Notes: a model not told the origin generated them from the sequence alone. A stretch of DNA of 64,000 bases from Paenibacillus radicis (ex Xue et al. 2023) (GCF_024722015.1 NZ_JANQBD010000006.1:186001-250000), one strand, 5' to 3'; counted from the first letter of the stretch, positions 7,499 to 17,313 are shown. Numbers and translations are program-made.

Positions 7499-9055
7499 AT
7501 GAGCATATTAAATGTAGAAAAACTAAGCCACGGATTTGGAGATCGCGCTATCTTCAAAGATGTATCCTTCCGTCTGCTCAAAGGTGAGCATATCGGACTC
7601 ATCGGTGCTAACGGTGAAGGTAAATCCACCTTCATGAACATTATTACAGGCAAGCTCCAGCCGGATGAAGGAAAAGTAGAATGGTCCAAACGCATGCGCG
7701 TAGGTTACCTCGATCAACATGCGGTGCTCAACAAGGGCATGACAATCCGCGATGTTCTGAAGGGAGCCTTCCAATATCTGTTCGACATGGAACAAGAGAT
7801 GAACGACATGTACGTTAAGATGGGCGATGTATCTCCGGAGGAGCTCGATCGGCTGCTTGAGGATGTCGGTACGATTCAGGATACATTGACGAATCAAGAC
7901 TTTTACATGATCGATGCCAAGATCGAAGAAACCGCCCGCGGACTGGGACTTACCGATATAGGACTGGATAAGGATGTTAATGATCTTAGCGGCGGACAGC
8001 GGACCAAAGTATTATTGGCCAAGCTTCTGCTCGAAAAGCCGGACATCCTGCTCCTCGATGAGCCGACGAACTATCTCGATGAGCAGCATATCGAATGGTT
8101 GAGACGTTATCTGCAAGAGTACGAGAATGCATTCATATTAATCTCTCATGACATTCCGTTCCTTAACAGCGTTATTAACCTGATCTACCATATGGAAAAT
8201 CAAGAGCTGAACCGATACGTTGGCGATTACGATTATTTCCAGCAGGTCCATGAAATGAAAAAGCAGCAGTTGGAATCAGCCTACAAGCGCCAACAGCAGG
8301 AAATTGCAGATTTGAAAGACTTCGTAGCCCGGAATAAAGCTAGTGTCGCGACTCGGAATATGGCGATGTCCAGACAAAAGAAGCTGGACAAGATGGATGT
8401 CATAGAGCTCGCCAAAGAAAAACCGAAGCCGCAGTTCAACTTCAAGGATGCCAGAACGTCCGGCAAGCTGATTTTTGAAGCTAAGAATCTTGTCATCGGC
8501 TACGAGGAACCCCTATCAAGAGCGTTGGACCTTCGTATGGAGCGCGGTCAGAAGATCGCCCTGGTAGGTGCCAACGGTATCGGCAAAACAACGCTGCTGC
8601 GTAGTATCTTAGGTGAGATCCAAGCACTGTCGGGCTCCGTTCAGCTTGGGGAGCACCTGAGTATCGGCTACTTCGAGCAGGAAATGAAGGAAGCCAACTA
8701 CAATACTTGTATTGAGGAAGTATGGAAGGAATTCCCTTCTTACTCACAGTTCGAAGTGCGTGCGGCACTGGCCAAATGCGGGCTAACAACGAAGCATATC
8801 GAGAGCAAGATTACCGTTCTTAGCGGCGGTGAGAAGGCAAAGGTGCGATTGTGTAAGCTCATAAACCGTGAAACAAACCTGCTCGTGCTCGATGAGCCGA
8901 CCAACCACTTGGATGTGGATGCGAAGGACGAGCTGAAGCGCGCCCTCAAAGCGTATAAAGGCAGCATTCTTCTGATCTCTCACGAACCGGAATTTTATCG
9001 CGATGTCGTTACAGATACTTGGAATTGTGAATCCTGGACGACAAAAATGTTTTAA
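7499..9055 (+). CDS. ykpA: ABC-F family ATPase (YkpA-like)
   Basis: 518 residues from the ATG at 7499 with AAAAGG eight bases upstream; a GTG at 7490 is in frame but overlaps that site. Two ABC domains without membrane segments: Walker A GANGEGKST near residue 37 and GANGIGKTT in the second half, signatures LSGGQRTK and LSGGEKAK, Walker B LLLLDEPTNYLD and LLVLDEPTNHLD. The charged linker between domains (about residues 240-310) matches the ABC-F interaction arm. Family members act on the ribosome E-site and govern translation or antibiotic protection; this subtype most resembles B. subtilis YkpA as I recall it. The structured leader suggests regulation by attenuation. Terminator at 9112-9160. 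Confidence 0.9.
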   Translation: MSILNVEKLSHGFGDRAIFKDVSFRLLKGEHIGLIGANGEGKSTFMNIITGKLQPDEGKVEWSKRMRVGYLDQHAVLNKGMTIRDVLKGAFQYLFDMEQEMNDMYVKMGDVSPEELDRLLEDVGTIQDTLTNQDFYMIDAKIEETARGLGLTDIGLDKDVNDLSGGQRTKVLLAKLLLEKPDILLLDEPTNYLDEQHIEWLRRYLQEYENAFILISHDIPFLNSVINLIYHMENQELNRYVGDYDYFQQVHEMKKQQLESAYKRQQQEIADLKDFVARNKASVATRNMAMSRQKKLDKMDVIELAKEKPKPQFNFKDARTSGKLIFEAKNLVIGYEEPLSRALDLRMERGQKIALVGANGIGKTTLLRSILGEIQALSGSVQLGEHLSIGYFEQEMKEANYNTCIEEVWKEFPSYSQFEVRAALAKCGLTTKHIESKITVLSGGEKAKVRLCKLINRETNLLVLDEPTNHLDVDAKDELKRALKAYKGSILLISHEPEFYRDVVTDTWNCESWTTKMF

Positions 9056-9111
9056 TCCCTGTATGTTAAGGAACTGTCTCACAAGCATAGAACGAGCCAG
9101 TCGCCAAATTA

Positions 9112-9160
9112 AACAAGCTTCCATGACCACTGTCAAAGTGGAAATTGGAAGCTTGTTTTT
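9112..9160 (+). terminator. terminator after the ABC-F gene
   Basis: AACAAGCTTCCA pairs perfectly with TGGAAGCTTGTT, with an inner CCACT/AGTGG stem, followed by TTTCTG. Confidence 0.85.
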
Positions 9161-9236
9161 CTGTGAATTCGGCGTTTAATGGAAACATGAACCTTCGTGA
9201 AATTGGGTTGGCACCGGATTAAGCTTAGAATGACCT

Positions 9237-9429
9237 TAGCGGAACTAAAATTTCCGTTATTCAATCGGCCTCGTTAAATACGAGACAATAACGGAAGCCG
9301 CTGTTCCGTTATTAGGAAGAATTCGGGCAGTTTACGCTAAAATTTTAAAGTTAACGGAAGAAGTGCTTCCTTTATTTCTCTGTTTTTATGATTTTTTAGG
9401 AAATAACGGAACGGTCACTTCCGCTGTTA
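9237..9429. repeat. four-palindrome array, CGGAA class (family R2, copy 1)
   Basis: Four imperfect 23-bp palindromes of form TAACGGAA-N7-TTCCGTTA start at 9237, 9289, 9352 and 9404, so spacing is 52, 63 and 52 bases. The third is followed by TTTCTCTGTTTTT. The same order and spacing recur at 58818-59007. The stretch 9161-9592 holds no credible gene. Confidence 0.7.
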
Positions 9430-9592
9430 ACCTAAGTAATGCCAAGTGCGATTCTGTTTCGTTCGTTGCCACCACTATTTTCTCGACCCACGGTTGCAGC
9501 AATTGTGATCATAGCTATGTGACTATTTCATAACAAGCACAACAAAATGCCAGGATTAATCCCTCACATCACACAATGCTGTTAACAATGCT

Positions 9593-10249
9593 TTACAGCC
9601 GCGCGAGAAAAGCAACAGCCAAATCGGCTATTCGCAGATGCCCGTTCTCGTTCGGATGAAGCCCATCGGATGTGTAATAATGCATCGTTAGCTTGTTAAA
9701 AGCGCTAATTGCATACAAATCCAGCAATGGCAAAGAATAGTTAAGCCCGATCATATGGATAGCATGAACATAATCAAAGAGGCGGCAGCCTGCTTCGTTC
9801 GTGCTGAATATATCGTAACCGTCCTTATCTCTAGGCAATGGAGTCCAAAGATTTAACCGGCAGCCCGGATTATTAGTTAAAATATGCTCAACTAGTGTTC
9901 GGTAAGCTCCGATAAAAGTCAGGATATCATAGCTGCCTGGTTCTCCTAACGGTTTATTCAAGCGAAAATCGTTCACTCCGGCAAAAATGGTCACACAATC
10001 GAGCGTTTGGTCGATATTCCGACCGACATTCACGGTTGCCCCATAATCTCTGTCTCCGCCAGCCGTCATGGTGCAGCCGCTTTTACCGTAATTCATCACT
10101 CGGCTCAATCCTAGCCTGCTGCATACAAGCGGCTGATAGCCGTTGGCCTCTGTTAGGCTATCGCCTAGCGTCCCCCAACTCCTACCTCTCCATCTATTTG
10201 CTTCGGGAGTGAATAGTCCGGTTGCAGACTCCTTGTCAATTTTCTTCAT
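9593..10249 (-). CDS. SGNH/GDSL-type hydrolase
   Basis: 218 residues from an ATG at 10249 that lies inside the end of the upstream FAD oxidoreductase gene (14-base overlap), so it is translationally coupled. Blocks of the SGNH hydrolase family are in order: GTLGDSLTEANGY (nucleophile Ser), MNYGKSGCTM (Gly), IFAGVNDF (Asn), and DGLHPNENGHLRIADL (catalytic Asp and His). There is no signal peptide, so it acts in the cytoplasm, probably as a carbohydrate esterase removing acetyl or similar groups. It closes cassette 1. Confidence 0.88.
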   Translation of the reverse strand: MKKIDKESATGLFTPEANRWRGRSWGTLGDSLTEANGYQPLVCSRLGLSRVMNYGKSGCTMTAGGDRDYGATVNVGRNIDQTLDCVTIFAGVNDFRLNKPLGEPGSYDILTFIGAYRTLVEHILTNNPGCRLNLWTPLPRDKDGYDIFSTNEAGCRLFDYVHAIHMIGLNYSLPLLDLYAISAFNKLTMHYYTSDGLHPNENGHLRIADLAVAFLARL

Positions 10250-11648
10250 CAAATATAACTTGAGCTGTCTCGTTTATTCCAGCCGTCACAGCTTCCAATG
10301 ACGCTTCCGTACGATCACCGAGCCAAGCTCCCTGCTCTATTAATGTATTTTGCAGCGTCGGAATATCGATCCCGCGAAATCCGGTATTGGATCTCGCCGC
10401 CATGGCAGCAGCAGTGCCTGCGGCCTGCCCCATCGCGAAGCAGTTCGGCATGACTCGCAGAGAGCCTTGTACTGGACGATCCGAGGAAACCGAACGACCG
10501 GCTACAATCAGGTTCTCCTTACCCTGCGGCAGCATGCAGCGATAAGGAACGCCATGCGATTGTCCTTTCGGCAAGTGTTTGATTGCCATAGTGCTCTGCG
10601 CGTTCGCAAGATGAATATCAATGAAATAGGAATTCCGGGCAATATCGTCCTCAAAGGTGCGCATTTGGAGGAAATCCTCTACCACCAAGGTGTAATCACC
10701 AACTATTCGGCGTGTTTCACGAATTCCAATTTGATCACCTGAATGAACCAGATGCGCGTTCTCGAAGCCTGGCACATATTTGTGCAGAAAGCGCAGCTGC
10801 GTCTCTATCAATTTCCTGCCTTCGATAGCAGCATAAGTTAAATCCTCTGCTTTCGTACCGTCAATACCAAATACATGGCCGAAATTAAAGCCCGCCACTG
10901 ACTTCGAAAGCCAGGCCGTACCGGAAATCCGCTTGCGTCCCTCCGGCAAATCGCCATTTTGCTGTGCTTGCGTGACGGTATCCGGCAATTGGCCGCCTTG
11001 ACCGGTATCCTGGATAAATTTGTCAAATTCATCTTTGTCCAAACCGGATAAGATAAAGCACATCGTACCCGGCTGCAGCTCCCCTTCCTCCCCGCCGATG
11101 TGAAAGGGTACCCCGGCCAATGCTGCCAAATCCGCATCACCCGTAGCATCGATGTACAGCTTCGCTTGGACAACCGAACGGCCGCTTTTATTGCTGATCA
11201 CTATTCCTTGAATCTGTTCGCCTTCCGTAAGCACTTGATCAACAAAAGTATGGAACAGCATCTTAGCTCCGCTTTGAGTCACTTCATGGTCATAGATGCG
11301 CTTCAATACTTCCACATCAATGGGAACCCAGTCCAGCCTGTCTTTATGCATGCTCATATAGATATCGCCGGAGGCTTGTTTCATCTTCTCCATCAGATTC
11401 AATCCGATACCTCGTATTACCGGCTTCTCCCCATCGGTATAAGGACAGAATGCGGGAACGAGCGCTGCAGTTCCCATACCGCCCATGTAACCTCGCTGCT
11501 CAATTAGCAGCGTATCCGCGCCATTCCTTGCAGCTGCAATAGCCGCAGCAATGCCTGTAGCTCCTCCGCCGATCACAACGACATCCGGTGTATAAGATAT
11601 CGGAAGCTCCTGCTGCGGGATGGTAACCGTAGTCAACTTGATGGTCAT
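10236..11648 (-). CDS. FAD-dependent oxidoreductase (FAD_oxidored family)
   Basis: 470 residues. The dinucleotide-binding motif VVVIGGGATGIAAAIAAARNG lies around residue 25 with the acidic end LLIEQRGYMGG. A second FAD contact, YIDATGDADLAALAGVPF, is near residue 165, and VAGRSVSSDRPVQGSLRV plus AMGQAAGTAAAMA form the C-terminal FAD contact. This is the FAD_oxidored (PF12831-type) family often found beside carbohydrate transporters and glycosidases; substrates are largely undefined. Ribosome site GAGGAGGAAAT. It follows the binding-protein gene of cassette 1 after a hairpin and overlaps the SGNH gene. Confidence 0.9.
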   Translation of the reverse strand: MTIKLTTVTIPQQELPISYTPDVVVIGGGATGIAAAIAAARNGADTLLIEQRGYMGGMGTAALVPAFCPYTDGEKPVIRGIGLNLMEKMKQASGDIYMSMHKDRLDWVPIDVEVLKRIYDHEVTQSGAKMLFHTFVDQVLTEGEQIQGIVISNKSGRSVVQAKLYIDATGDADLAALAGVPFHIGGEEGELQPGTMCFILSGLDKDEFDKFIQDTGQGGQLPDTVTQAQQNGDLPEGRKRISGTAWLSKSVAGFNFGHVFGIDGTKAEDLTYAAIEGRKLIETQLRFLHKYVPGFENAHLVHSGDQIGIRETRRIVGDYTLVVEDFLQMRTFEDDIARNSYFIDIHLANAQSTMAIKHLPKGQSHGVPYRCMLPQGKENLIVAGRSVSSDRPVQGSLRVMPNCFAMGQAAGTAAAMAARSNTGFRGIDIPTLQNTLIEQGAWLGDRTEASLEAVTAGINETAQVIFDEEN

Positions 11649-11687
11649 TTGATTTCCTCCTCAAATTTACGCTGAAAATGGGAAGCA

Positions 11688-11727
11688 AACAGAAAACAGC
11701 CGCCTATAAGATAAGCTGCTTTCTGTT
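11688..11727 (-). terminator. intra-operon hairpin after binding-protein gene
   Basis: On the minus strand AACAGAAAGCAGC pairs with GCTGTTTTCTGTT, followed by TGCTTCCC. The weak T-run directly after the binding-protein gene suggests a partial terminator or a 3' mRNA-stabilising hairpin that lowers expression of the two enzyme genes behind it. Confidence 0.6.
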
Positions 11728-11736
11728 CGCGGCATG

Positions 11737-13281
11737 TTATTTTTTCAAAGTGGTGTACCAATCATTAACTTCTTTATAGCTCGAATCGCTGCCGGCTGCT
11801 TTATACTTTTGTTGGAAAGCTTCCAAGCCCGATACAGACTCTGCACCAAAAATCAATTTGACTGTATAATCGTTAATCATCGTGTTGAGCTGTTGGAAAT
11901 TTTTTGAATACTCAGGCATGAAAGGCGCCATCCCCAACGGGTCGATTATGCGTGCTTCCGCAGGCTGCTTCACATTCAGAAACTCCCAAGCTTCAAACAA
12001 ACGCGGGTCCTTACGCACACGTGCCTGCCAGTAGATCGGATAATTTTTCTCGTCAACGCCCATCAAATAATTGTTCGCCTGATTCCGCTCATCGGTAAAT
12101 ATCGGCAGAATAGGGTTATAGGCTCCGTCTTTGAACGTATAGTGCTTGCCTTCCTCGCCTATCGCCATCGTCCTGAAAGTATCCTTCTCCAGCTTGGCAT
12201 TCATCCATTTAATCGTATCCTCAATGTGTTTGGAGGATTTGGGAATAAAGGTGATTCGGTCAAAGCCTGACGATGCAGAGAAGCCCATTTTGCCGCTTGG
12301 ACCCTTCAAAGCTGGAGCAAACACCATTTTGGCGTCAGGTTGATTTTTTTTCAGTGCATCCGCAATAGTCGGCACATCGGACCAGTTAAGCGGAATAACG
12401 CCGGCACGGCCACTTGTGAATTTTTCTTTCATCGTAGCATCTTTATTTACGCCAAATTCCTTATCCAGCAGCCCTTGCTTGAACAGCTCGCTCATGTAAC
12501 CCACATATTCTTTAAAGGCCGGGTCCAATGTACGCGGAGTCAGCTTGCCATCAACCGGATTCCAAAAGTTCGGCATCCCGAACGCACCGACCACATTTTG
12601 CAGGAACGGATCGTCTCCCCTGAGTGTTAAAGCCACATTTTTATCTCCGTTACCGCCCGGGTCCTTCTCTTTGAATGCCTTCAGGACAGCCGTCAGCTCC
12701 TCCAATGTAGTCGGCATTTTCAGGCTTAGCTTATCCAGCCAGTCTTGACGAATCATCAGGCCGGTGCTGGAAAAATTAATGGACTTGGTGGGAATGGCAT
12801 AAATTTTCCCGTCCACTTTGGCAGCATCGAATGTTTCCTGGGACACGGATGCTTTAATGTTCGGACCAAACTTATCGATCAGAGGCGTTAAATCAACTAA
12901 AGCCCCTTTTTTGGCATAATCTGAATAAAGCGCTTTAAAATCACTGCCGCCAGCGGTCGTAATAGCATCATACGGTTCTGCAGACGCAATCAACAAATTA
13001 AGCTTGTCTTGAGGCTTATCCTGAGGAAGCATTTCGTACTGTACTTTATAGCCGGTTTTATCCTCCAGCACTTTGGCTACGGGATACGTGTTGTAATCGT
13101 CCTTTTGCCAAATTTGCAGTGATTTCAACGTTGGTTTCACTTCATTTTTGGCAGCGGGTGCAGGTGTGGATCCAGATGCTGCAGGAGCCGTCGCTTGAGA
13201 ATCTCCCCCTTTGGATGAGCAAGCAGCAGAAGTCAGTGTCATTGCGGCCAATGTAATGAGGAGCCATTTCTTTTTATTCAT
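11737..13281 (-). CDS. ABC transporter extracellular substrate-binding lipoprotein, cassette 1
   Basis: 514 residues. Lipoprotein signal: MNKKK, hydrophobic core, then LTSAAC as lipobox (Cys21), followed by a Ser/Ala/Pro linker. The mature part is a family 1-type solute-binding protein with DKNVALTLRGDD and LTAVLKAFKEKDPGGNGDKN, the KDPxGNGxK calcium-like loop seen in LplA/YtcQ-type proteins. The length fits that family. It captures an oligosaccharide outside the membrane for the two permeases encoded just upstream. Ribosome site AGGAGGGTTTTCT. Confidence 0.92.
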   Translation of the reverse strand: MNKKKWLLITLAAMTLTSAACSSKGGDSQATAPAASGSTPAPAAKNEVKPTLKSLQIWQKDDYNTYPVAKVLEDKTGYKVQYEMLPQDKPQDKLNLLIASAEPYDAITTAGGSDFKALYSDYAKKGALVDLTPLIDKFGPNIKASVSQETFDAAKVDGKIYAIPTKSINFSSTGLMIRQDWLDKLSLKMPTTLEELTAVLKAFKEKDPGGNGDKNVALTLRGDDPFLQNVVGAFGMPNFWNPVDGKLTPRTLDPAFKEYVGYMSELFKQGLLDKEFGVNKDATMKEKFTSGRAGVIPLNWSDVPTIADALKKNQPDAKMVFAPALKGPSGKMGFSASSGFDRITFIPKSSKHIEDTIKWMNAKLEKDTFRTMAIGEEGKHYTFKDGAYNPILPIFTDERNQANNYLMGVDEKNYPIYWQARVRKDPRLFEAWEFLNVKQPAEARIIDPLGMAPFMPEYSKNFQQLNTMINDYTVKLIFGAESVSGLEAFQQKYKAAGSDSSYKEVNDWYTTLKK

Positions 13282-13352
13282 AGAAAACCCTCCTAGTTTA
13301 ATTTACAATCTCTGTATCATTAACCCCTCAATAACAAGGATTGAATGCTTGC

Positions 13353-14228
13353 TTAGCCTTTCACGGAACCTATGAGAACACCTTTTATAAAATATTTCTG
13401 CAAAAACGGATACACCAGTAAAATAGGAATCGTAGAAGCAATAACTGTAGCTGCACGTACACCTTCAGGTGAAACATTCATTAAATCGTCTACGCTTTTG
13501 TTCAGAGCCGAAGAGGAATCCGCATCCATCACAATATCCCGCAGGTACAGCTGTAAAGGCTTTAAAGAGGCATCGCTTATATAGAGCATCGGATTGAAAA
13601 AGTCGTTCCAGAAGTAAACCGCGTAAAACAACCCAATCGTCGCAAGCACCGGTCCGCTGAGCGGAAGAATGATCCGGAACAAAATAGTGTAGGTTTTGGC
13701 ACCGTCCATTTTGGCTGAGTCCTCAAGCGCCTCCGGCAAGCTCTCGTAGTAGCTTTTAATAACCAATAGATTGAAAACACTGATCATCGCAGGTAAAATA
13801 AGCGACCATAAGCTGTTGATCAAATTCAAGTTGCGCATCAGCAAGTAATTCGGAATAATGCCCCCATTAAACATCATCGTAAAAACGAATAGCACCATAA
13901 TGAAGCTAATGCCTGGCAAATGCCTTTTCGACAAAGGGTAAGCTGTAACCGCTGTCAATAAGATCGAGATCAGCGTTCCGACGACTGTGATTCCAACAGA
14001 AACCATAAAGGAACGGATAAATTGGGCGGATGTGACCACATACTCCATTGTGTGCAGCTGAAAGCCTACTGGAAATATACCTACCTTGCCTGAGACAACA
14101 GCCCATTCCTCACTGATCGATTTTGAAAGCACATTGGCAAACGGAAGCAGTGTGGACGCCGCCATAAGCAGGAGAAATGTATAAGCACATACATCCAAGC
14201 TCAGGTCAGCTATTGATTTTCTACGCAT
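13353..14228 (-). CDS. sugar ABC permease, YtcP/LplC type, cassette 1
   Basis: 291 residues, six membrane helices. The cytoplasmic EAA loop reads EALEDSAKMDGAKTYTILFR, where the ATPase docks. The C-terminus PFLQKYFIKGVLIGSVKG is the strongly conserved end of this permease class (compare the two paralogues in this window ending in KGIMLGAVKE and KGMMLGAVKE). Start ATG with GGAGGCGGG. It pairs with the LplB-type permease encoded 15 bases upstream to form the membrane channel. Confidence 0.93.
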   Translation of the reverse strand: MRRKSIADLSLDVCAYTFLLLMAASTLLPFANVLSKSISEEWAVVSGKVGIFPVGFQLHTMEYVVTSAQFIRSFMVSVGITVVGTLISILLTAVTAYPLSKRHLPGISFIMVLFVFTMMFNGGIIPNYLLMRNLNLINSLWSLILPAMISVFNLLVIKSYYESLPEALEDSAKMDGAKTYTILFRIILPLSGPVLATIGLFYAVYFWNDFFNPMLYISDASLKPLQLYLRDIVMDADSSSALNKSVDDLMNVSPEGVRAATVIASTIPILLVYPFLQKYFIKGVLIGSVKG

Positions 14229-14243
14229 CTTTCCCGCCTCCTT

Positions 14244-15212
14244 TTACCATATACTTCGATTAAGCAGTTTTTTACTGAGCATGTTGCCAAAAATAATGAG
14301 TAGAAAACCAACCACTGAGTTAAATAATCCTACCGCTGTGCTGAAGCTGTAATCCATTTTGCCAAGCCCCATGCGGTATACATAGGTCCCGATTACATCC
14401 CCCGTCTGATACACCACCGGATTGTACAGTGTCAATATTTGCTCGGTTCCAGCATCCAACAGATGGCCTATACGTAAAATGAACATTAATACGATGGTAG
14501 GCAAGATGCCTGGCAGCGTGATGTAAAACATCTGCTTAATGCGCCCCGCTCCGTCAATGGCTGCCGCTTCGTACTGCTCCTGCTCAATACCCGCAATAGC
14601 TGCAATAAAGATGATAGCGTTCCAGCCTACTTCCTTCCACCCTGCAGTGAAGACGACAACACTTCGGAAAAATCCGTTATCCAGCAGGAACGAAATCGGC
14701 TCCGCCCCAAACCATTGTATGAGCTGATTGAGCAAACCGCCTGAAGGAGACAGAATGTTGATGAACAAGCCCGAAATAATTACCCAAGACAAGAAATGGG
14801 GCAAGTAGATGATGGTTTGTACGGTTCGTTTGAAAAACATTCTGCGTACTTCATTTAACAGCAGCGCGACTGCGATTGGGATAGGAAACAACAAAATAAT
14901 TTTGTAAAAGCTAATCAATAACGTGTTGCTGAACACTTGCATGAATTCATCGGAGTGGACCAGCTTCTGGAATTGCTCCAGGCCTACCCATTTACTCCCC
15001 GCTATACCGTCAAAAATGTTAAAGTCTTGAAAGGCGATCAAAACCCCATACATCGGCGTGTATTTGAAAAGCAGTAAAAAAAGCAAACCAGGCACCAACA
15101 AAACATACATGTCCAAATTGCTGCGAAACAGCTTCCAACGGCTGTCCCGTTTGACGGCAAGCTCAGGGCTGATCTCTTTACTCTCTAAGTTTGCAGTCGT
15201 TGTTGTATTCAT
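14244..15212 (-). CDS. sugar ABC permease, LplB type, cassette 1
   Basis: 322 residues from the ATG at 15212 (GGAGGTGA eight bases upstream; a GTG at 15224 lies inside that site). Six helices with the conserved LplB segment YTPMYGVLIAFQDFNIFDGI, the EAA loop QYEAAAIDGAGRIKQMFYI, and the motif YRMGLGKMDYSFSTAVGLFN. First gene of the transporter operon of cassette 1, which lies directly behind its sensor kinase and regulator. No ATPase gene accompanies it. Confidence 0.93.
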   Translation of the reverse strand: MNTTTTANLESKEISPELAVKRDSRWKLFRSNLDMYVLLVPGLLFLLLFKYTPMYGVLIAFQDFNIFDGIAGSKWVGLEQFQKLVHSDEFMQVFSNTLLISFYKIILLFPIPIAVALLLNEVRRMFFKRTVQTIIYLPHFLSWVIISGLFINILSPSGGLLNQLIQWFGAEPISFLLDNGFFRSVVVFTAGWKEVGWNAIIFIAAIAGIEQEQYEAAAIDGAGRIKQMFYITLPGILPTIVLMFILRIGHLLDAGTEQILTLYNPVVYQTGDVIGTYVYRMGLGKMDYSFSTAVGLFNSVVGFLLIIFGNMLSKKLLNRSIW

Positions 15213-15340
15213 GATTGTTGTCACCTCCCTGTGCTTGTAATGTCATTATATCGGGTTTGAAAAACGCTCAGTAGAGGGTAAAGCTATGATTTCTGGTTTA
15301 ATCCTACTGCCTTTTGTCGAAAACTAATCGATAATAGACA

Positions 15341-15393
15341 AATGGCACCCCTCATTCCCGGGCATAAGCGGGGTTAAGAGCGCCATTTTCTTA
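15341..15393. terminator. hairpin between kinase gene and cassette 1 transporter operon
   Basis: AATGGC pairs with GCCATT, with inner CCCC/GGGG. Tails are TTTTCTT on plus and TTTGTCTATT on minus, so termination of the regulatory operon is plausible but weak. Confidence 0.45.
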
Positions 15394-15453
15394 TAAGATG
15401 ATCTGATAATTGCTTACCTAGTGGTGGGCTTATTTTCTTTAAAACTTCATCAG

Positions 15454-17295
15454 CTACGACACTTGCTCCTCACGAATAATCTGCAAGCGGACGGTAACCG
15501 TCGTGCCTTGTTCTGGTGCGGATCGGATGGACAATCCATAGCCCTCTCCCGAGTATAGCCTGATACGTTCATTTACATTGTACAAACCATAAGAGCTGCC
15601 AGCACTGTCGAAGGAGCTTTCCGGCCGTGGCTCGCTAAGCAGCTTCCTGGCAATCTCCTCCTCCATGCCGGCTCCGTCATCGGAGACGGACAGCACAAGC
15701 TCCTCTCCATCCTGATGGGCGGCAATCCGGATATGACCGCTTTTAGCTTTGGATTTACGAATTCCATGCAGCAGCGCATTTTCCACAATAGGCTGAAGGG
15801 TCAGCTTGGGCATGTAATGTTTATGAATTGCCGGGTCTGACTCAACCGTAAATTCAAAGCTCTCGGGAAACCGGCTTTGCTGGATTTCCAAATATACTTT
15901 GGCTAAGTTCAATTCATCCTCCACACTGACGTTGTCCCGGCCTTTGTTTAAGCTAAGCCTGAAGTATTTGGCCAGCGCATCGATCATTTGGCTAATATCA
16001 TGTGCATTACGTCCTATAGCAATCCAGTTGATCGTATCGAGCGTATTGTATAGAAAATGCGGATTTATTTGAGCTTGCAGGGCGCGAAGCTGAGCTTCAC
16101 GCTCCAGCACCTTCGTCTTGTAGGTTTCTTCCATCAGATTTCTAACCTTATCGATTAAATGATCAACGCTCCGTTCCAGAACGTTGATATGACCATCGGA
16201 TGCTGCATTGCGGTCATCCAGACTTTCCAAACCTTCCTTATGAATAGTTCGAATGACAAGCTGAACGCGTCGGTTCATGCCACGTATGATAAAAGCCAAC
16301 AGAACGAAAACCAGCAAGAGGAACATAATCGACACCCCAAGCAATGTCGCGACACTGGAAAACCGATTCAGCGTAACGGCCTGACGAGATATTTCTGCTG
16401 CCGGCACCTCAGCCACCAGCTTCCAGCCTGTGGATTGTATGGTTGTGAATACCGCATATTTGGCATCGTCACCTTCGGCTATTTTAATTATGCCCTCGTC
16501 CATTTCTATAATCGACTTCCTTAGATCAGCGCTCAGGACCGGCTTGCCGAGCAAAGATTGATCCGCATGCGATACAGCGACTCCAGCGGAGTCAACCATA
16601 TAAATAACCTGCTGCTTGGATAAATCTACAGCATCAAGTATCGTTCTTACGGTTTGCTCTGTCATATCGATGACGAGCACGCCCGTCATCTGGTCGAATT
16701 TCTGAGCATTGCGAATCATCCGGGCTGTGGAAAGCACATAAGCGCTGCCCCTGTCGATATAATTCTCCTGATAAGCTCCTACCCATACGATTGAACCGCC
16801 GGCTTCGATGACACTATTGTACCAAGGCCGACTTTTTAAGCTATCCATTGGGAAGAAATTGATCAATTCTCCAGCATAAATTCTGGACTTATCCACAAAC
16901 AGCCTGACGCGAAACACATTGCCATTCGTCTCTGCCGTATCCATCATATAACGCAAATCCTTCAGCACAACAAGCTGTTGACCGATAGGTGCCGTCGCCT
17001 CAGATTGATCCAAATACTTATATAGATTAGGATTCATAAAAATGGAATTGGACGTATCACGCACACGTTCAAATTGATAGGTCAGATTGATCCCTGTTTG
17101 CTTCATCGTCTGCAGCATGGAGCGGGTTACTTCCTTCTCCAATATTACGGAAGAACGCTCGTAATAAAAATACAGGAGGAAAGATGCTGGCAGTAAAATC
17201 AATAGAACATAGCATAGCAGCCAGGTTCTGGCGGCCGCCAGCTCTTTTAGCAGCAATAACGAATAGCGAGCACCCTTGTGGAGCATGGATTTCAT
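15454..17295 (-). CDS. sensor histidine kinase, YesM type, cassette 1
   Basis: 613 residues. One membrane helix near residues 23-43, an extracytoplasmic sensor region (about 44-300, cache-like), a second helix near 305-330, then a HAMP-like linker. The kinase core has the His box EAQLRALQAQINPHFLYNTL (phosphorylated His in NPHFLYN), N-box PIVENALLHGIRKS, and ATP-lid motifs VSDDGAGMEEE and SSYGLYNVNERIRLYSG. This His_kinase/YesM family senses extracellular carbohydrate, often through a binding protein. Its gene starts 18 bases after the response-regulator stop. Confidence 0.93.
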   Translation of the reverse strand: MKSMLHKGARYSLLLLKELAAARTWLLCYVLLILLPASFLLYFYYERSSVILEKEVTRSMLQTMKQTGINLTYQFERVRDTSNSIFMNPNLYKYLDQSEATAPIGQQLVVLKDLRYMMDTAETNGNVFRVRLFVDKSRIYAGELINFFPMDSLKSRPWYNSVIEAGGSIVWVGAYQENYIDRGSAYVLSTARMIRNAQKFDQMTGVLVIDMTEQTVRTILDAVDLSKQQVIYMVDSAGVAVSHADQSLLGKPVLSADLRKSIIEMDEGIIKIAEGDDAKYAVFTTIQSTGWKLVAEVPAAEISRQAVTLNRFSSVATLLGVSIMFLLLVFVLLAFIIRGMNRRVQLVIRTIHKEGLESLDDRNAASDGHINVLERSVDHLIDKVRNLMEETYKTKVLEREAQLRALQAQINPHFLYNTLDTINWIAIGRNAHDISQMIDALAKYFRLSLNKGRDNVSVEDELNLAKVYLEIQQSRFPESFEFTVESDPAIHKHYMPKLTLQPIVENALLHGIRKSKAKSGHIRIAAHQDGEELVLSVSDDGAGMEEEIARKLLSEPRPESSFDSAGSSYGLYNVNERIRLYSGEGYGLSIRSAPEQGTTVTVRLQIIREEQVS

Positions 17296-17313
17296 CCGAC
17301 GAGCTTCCCCCCT

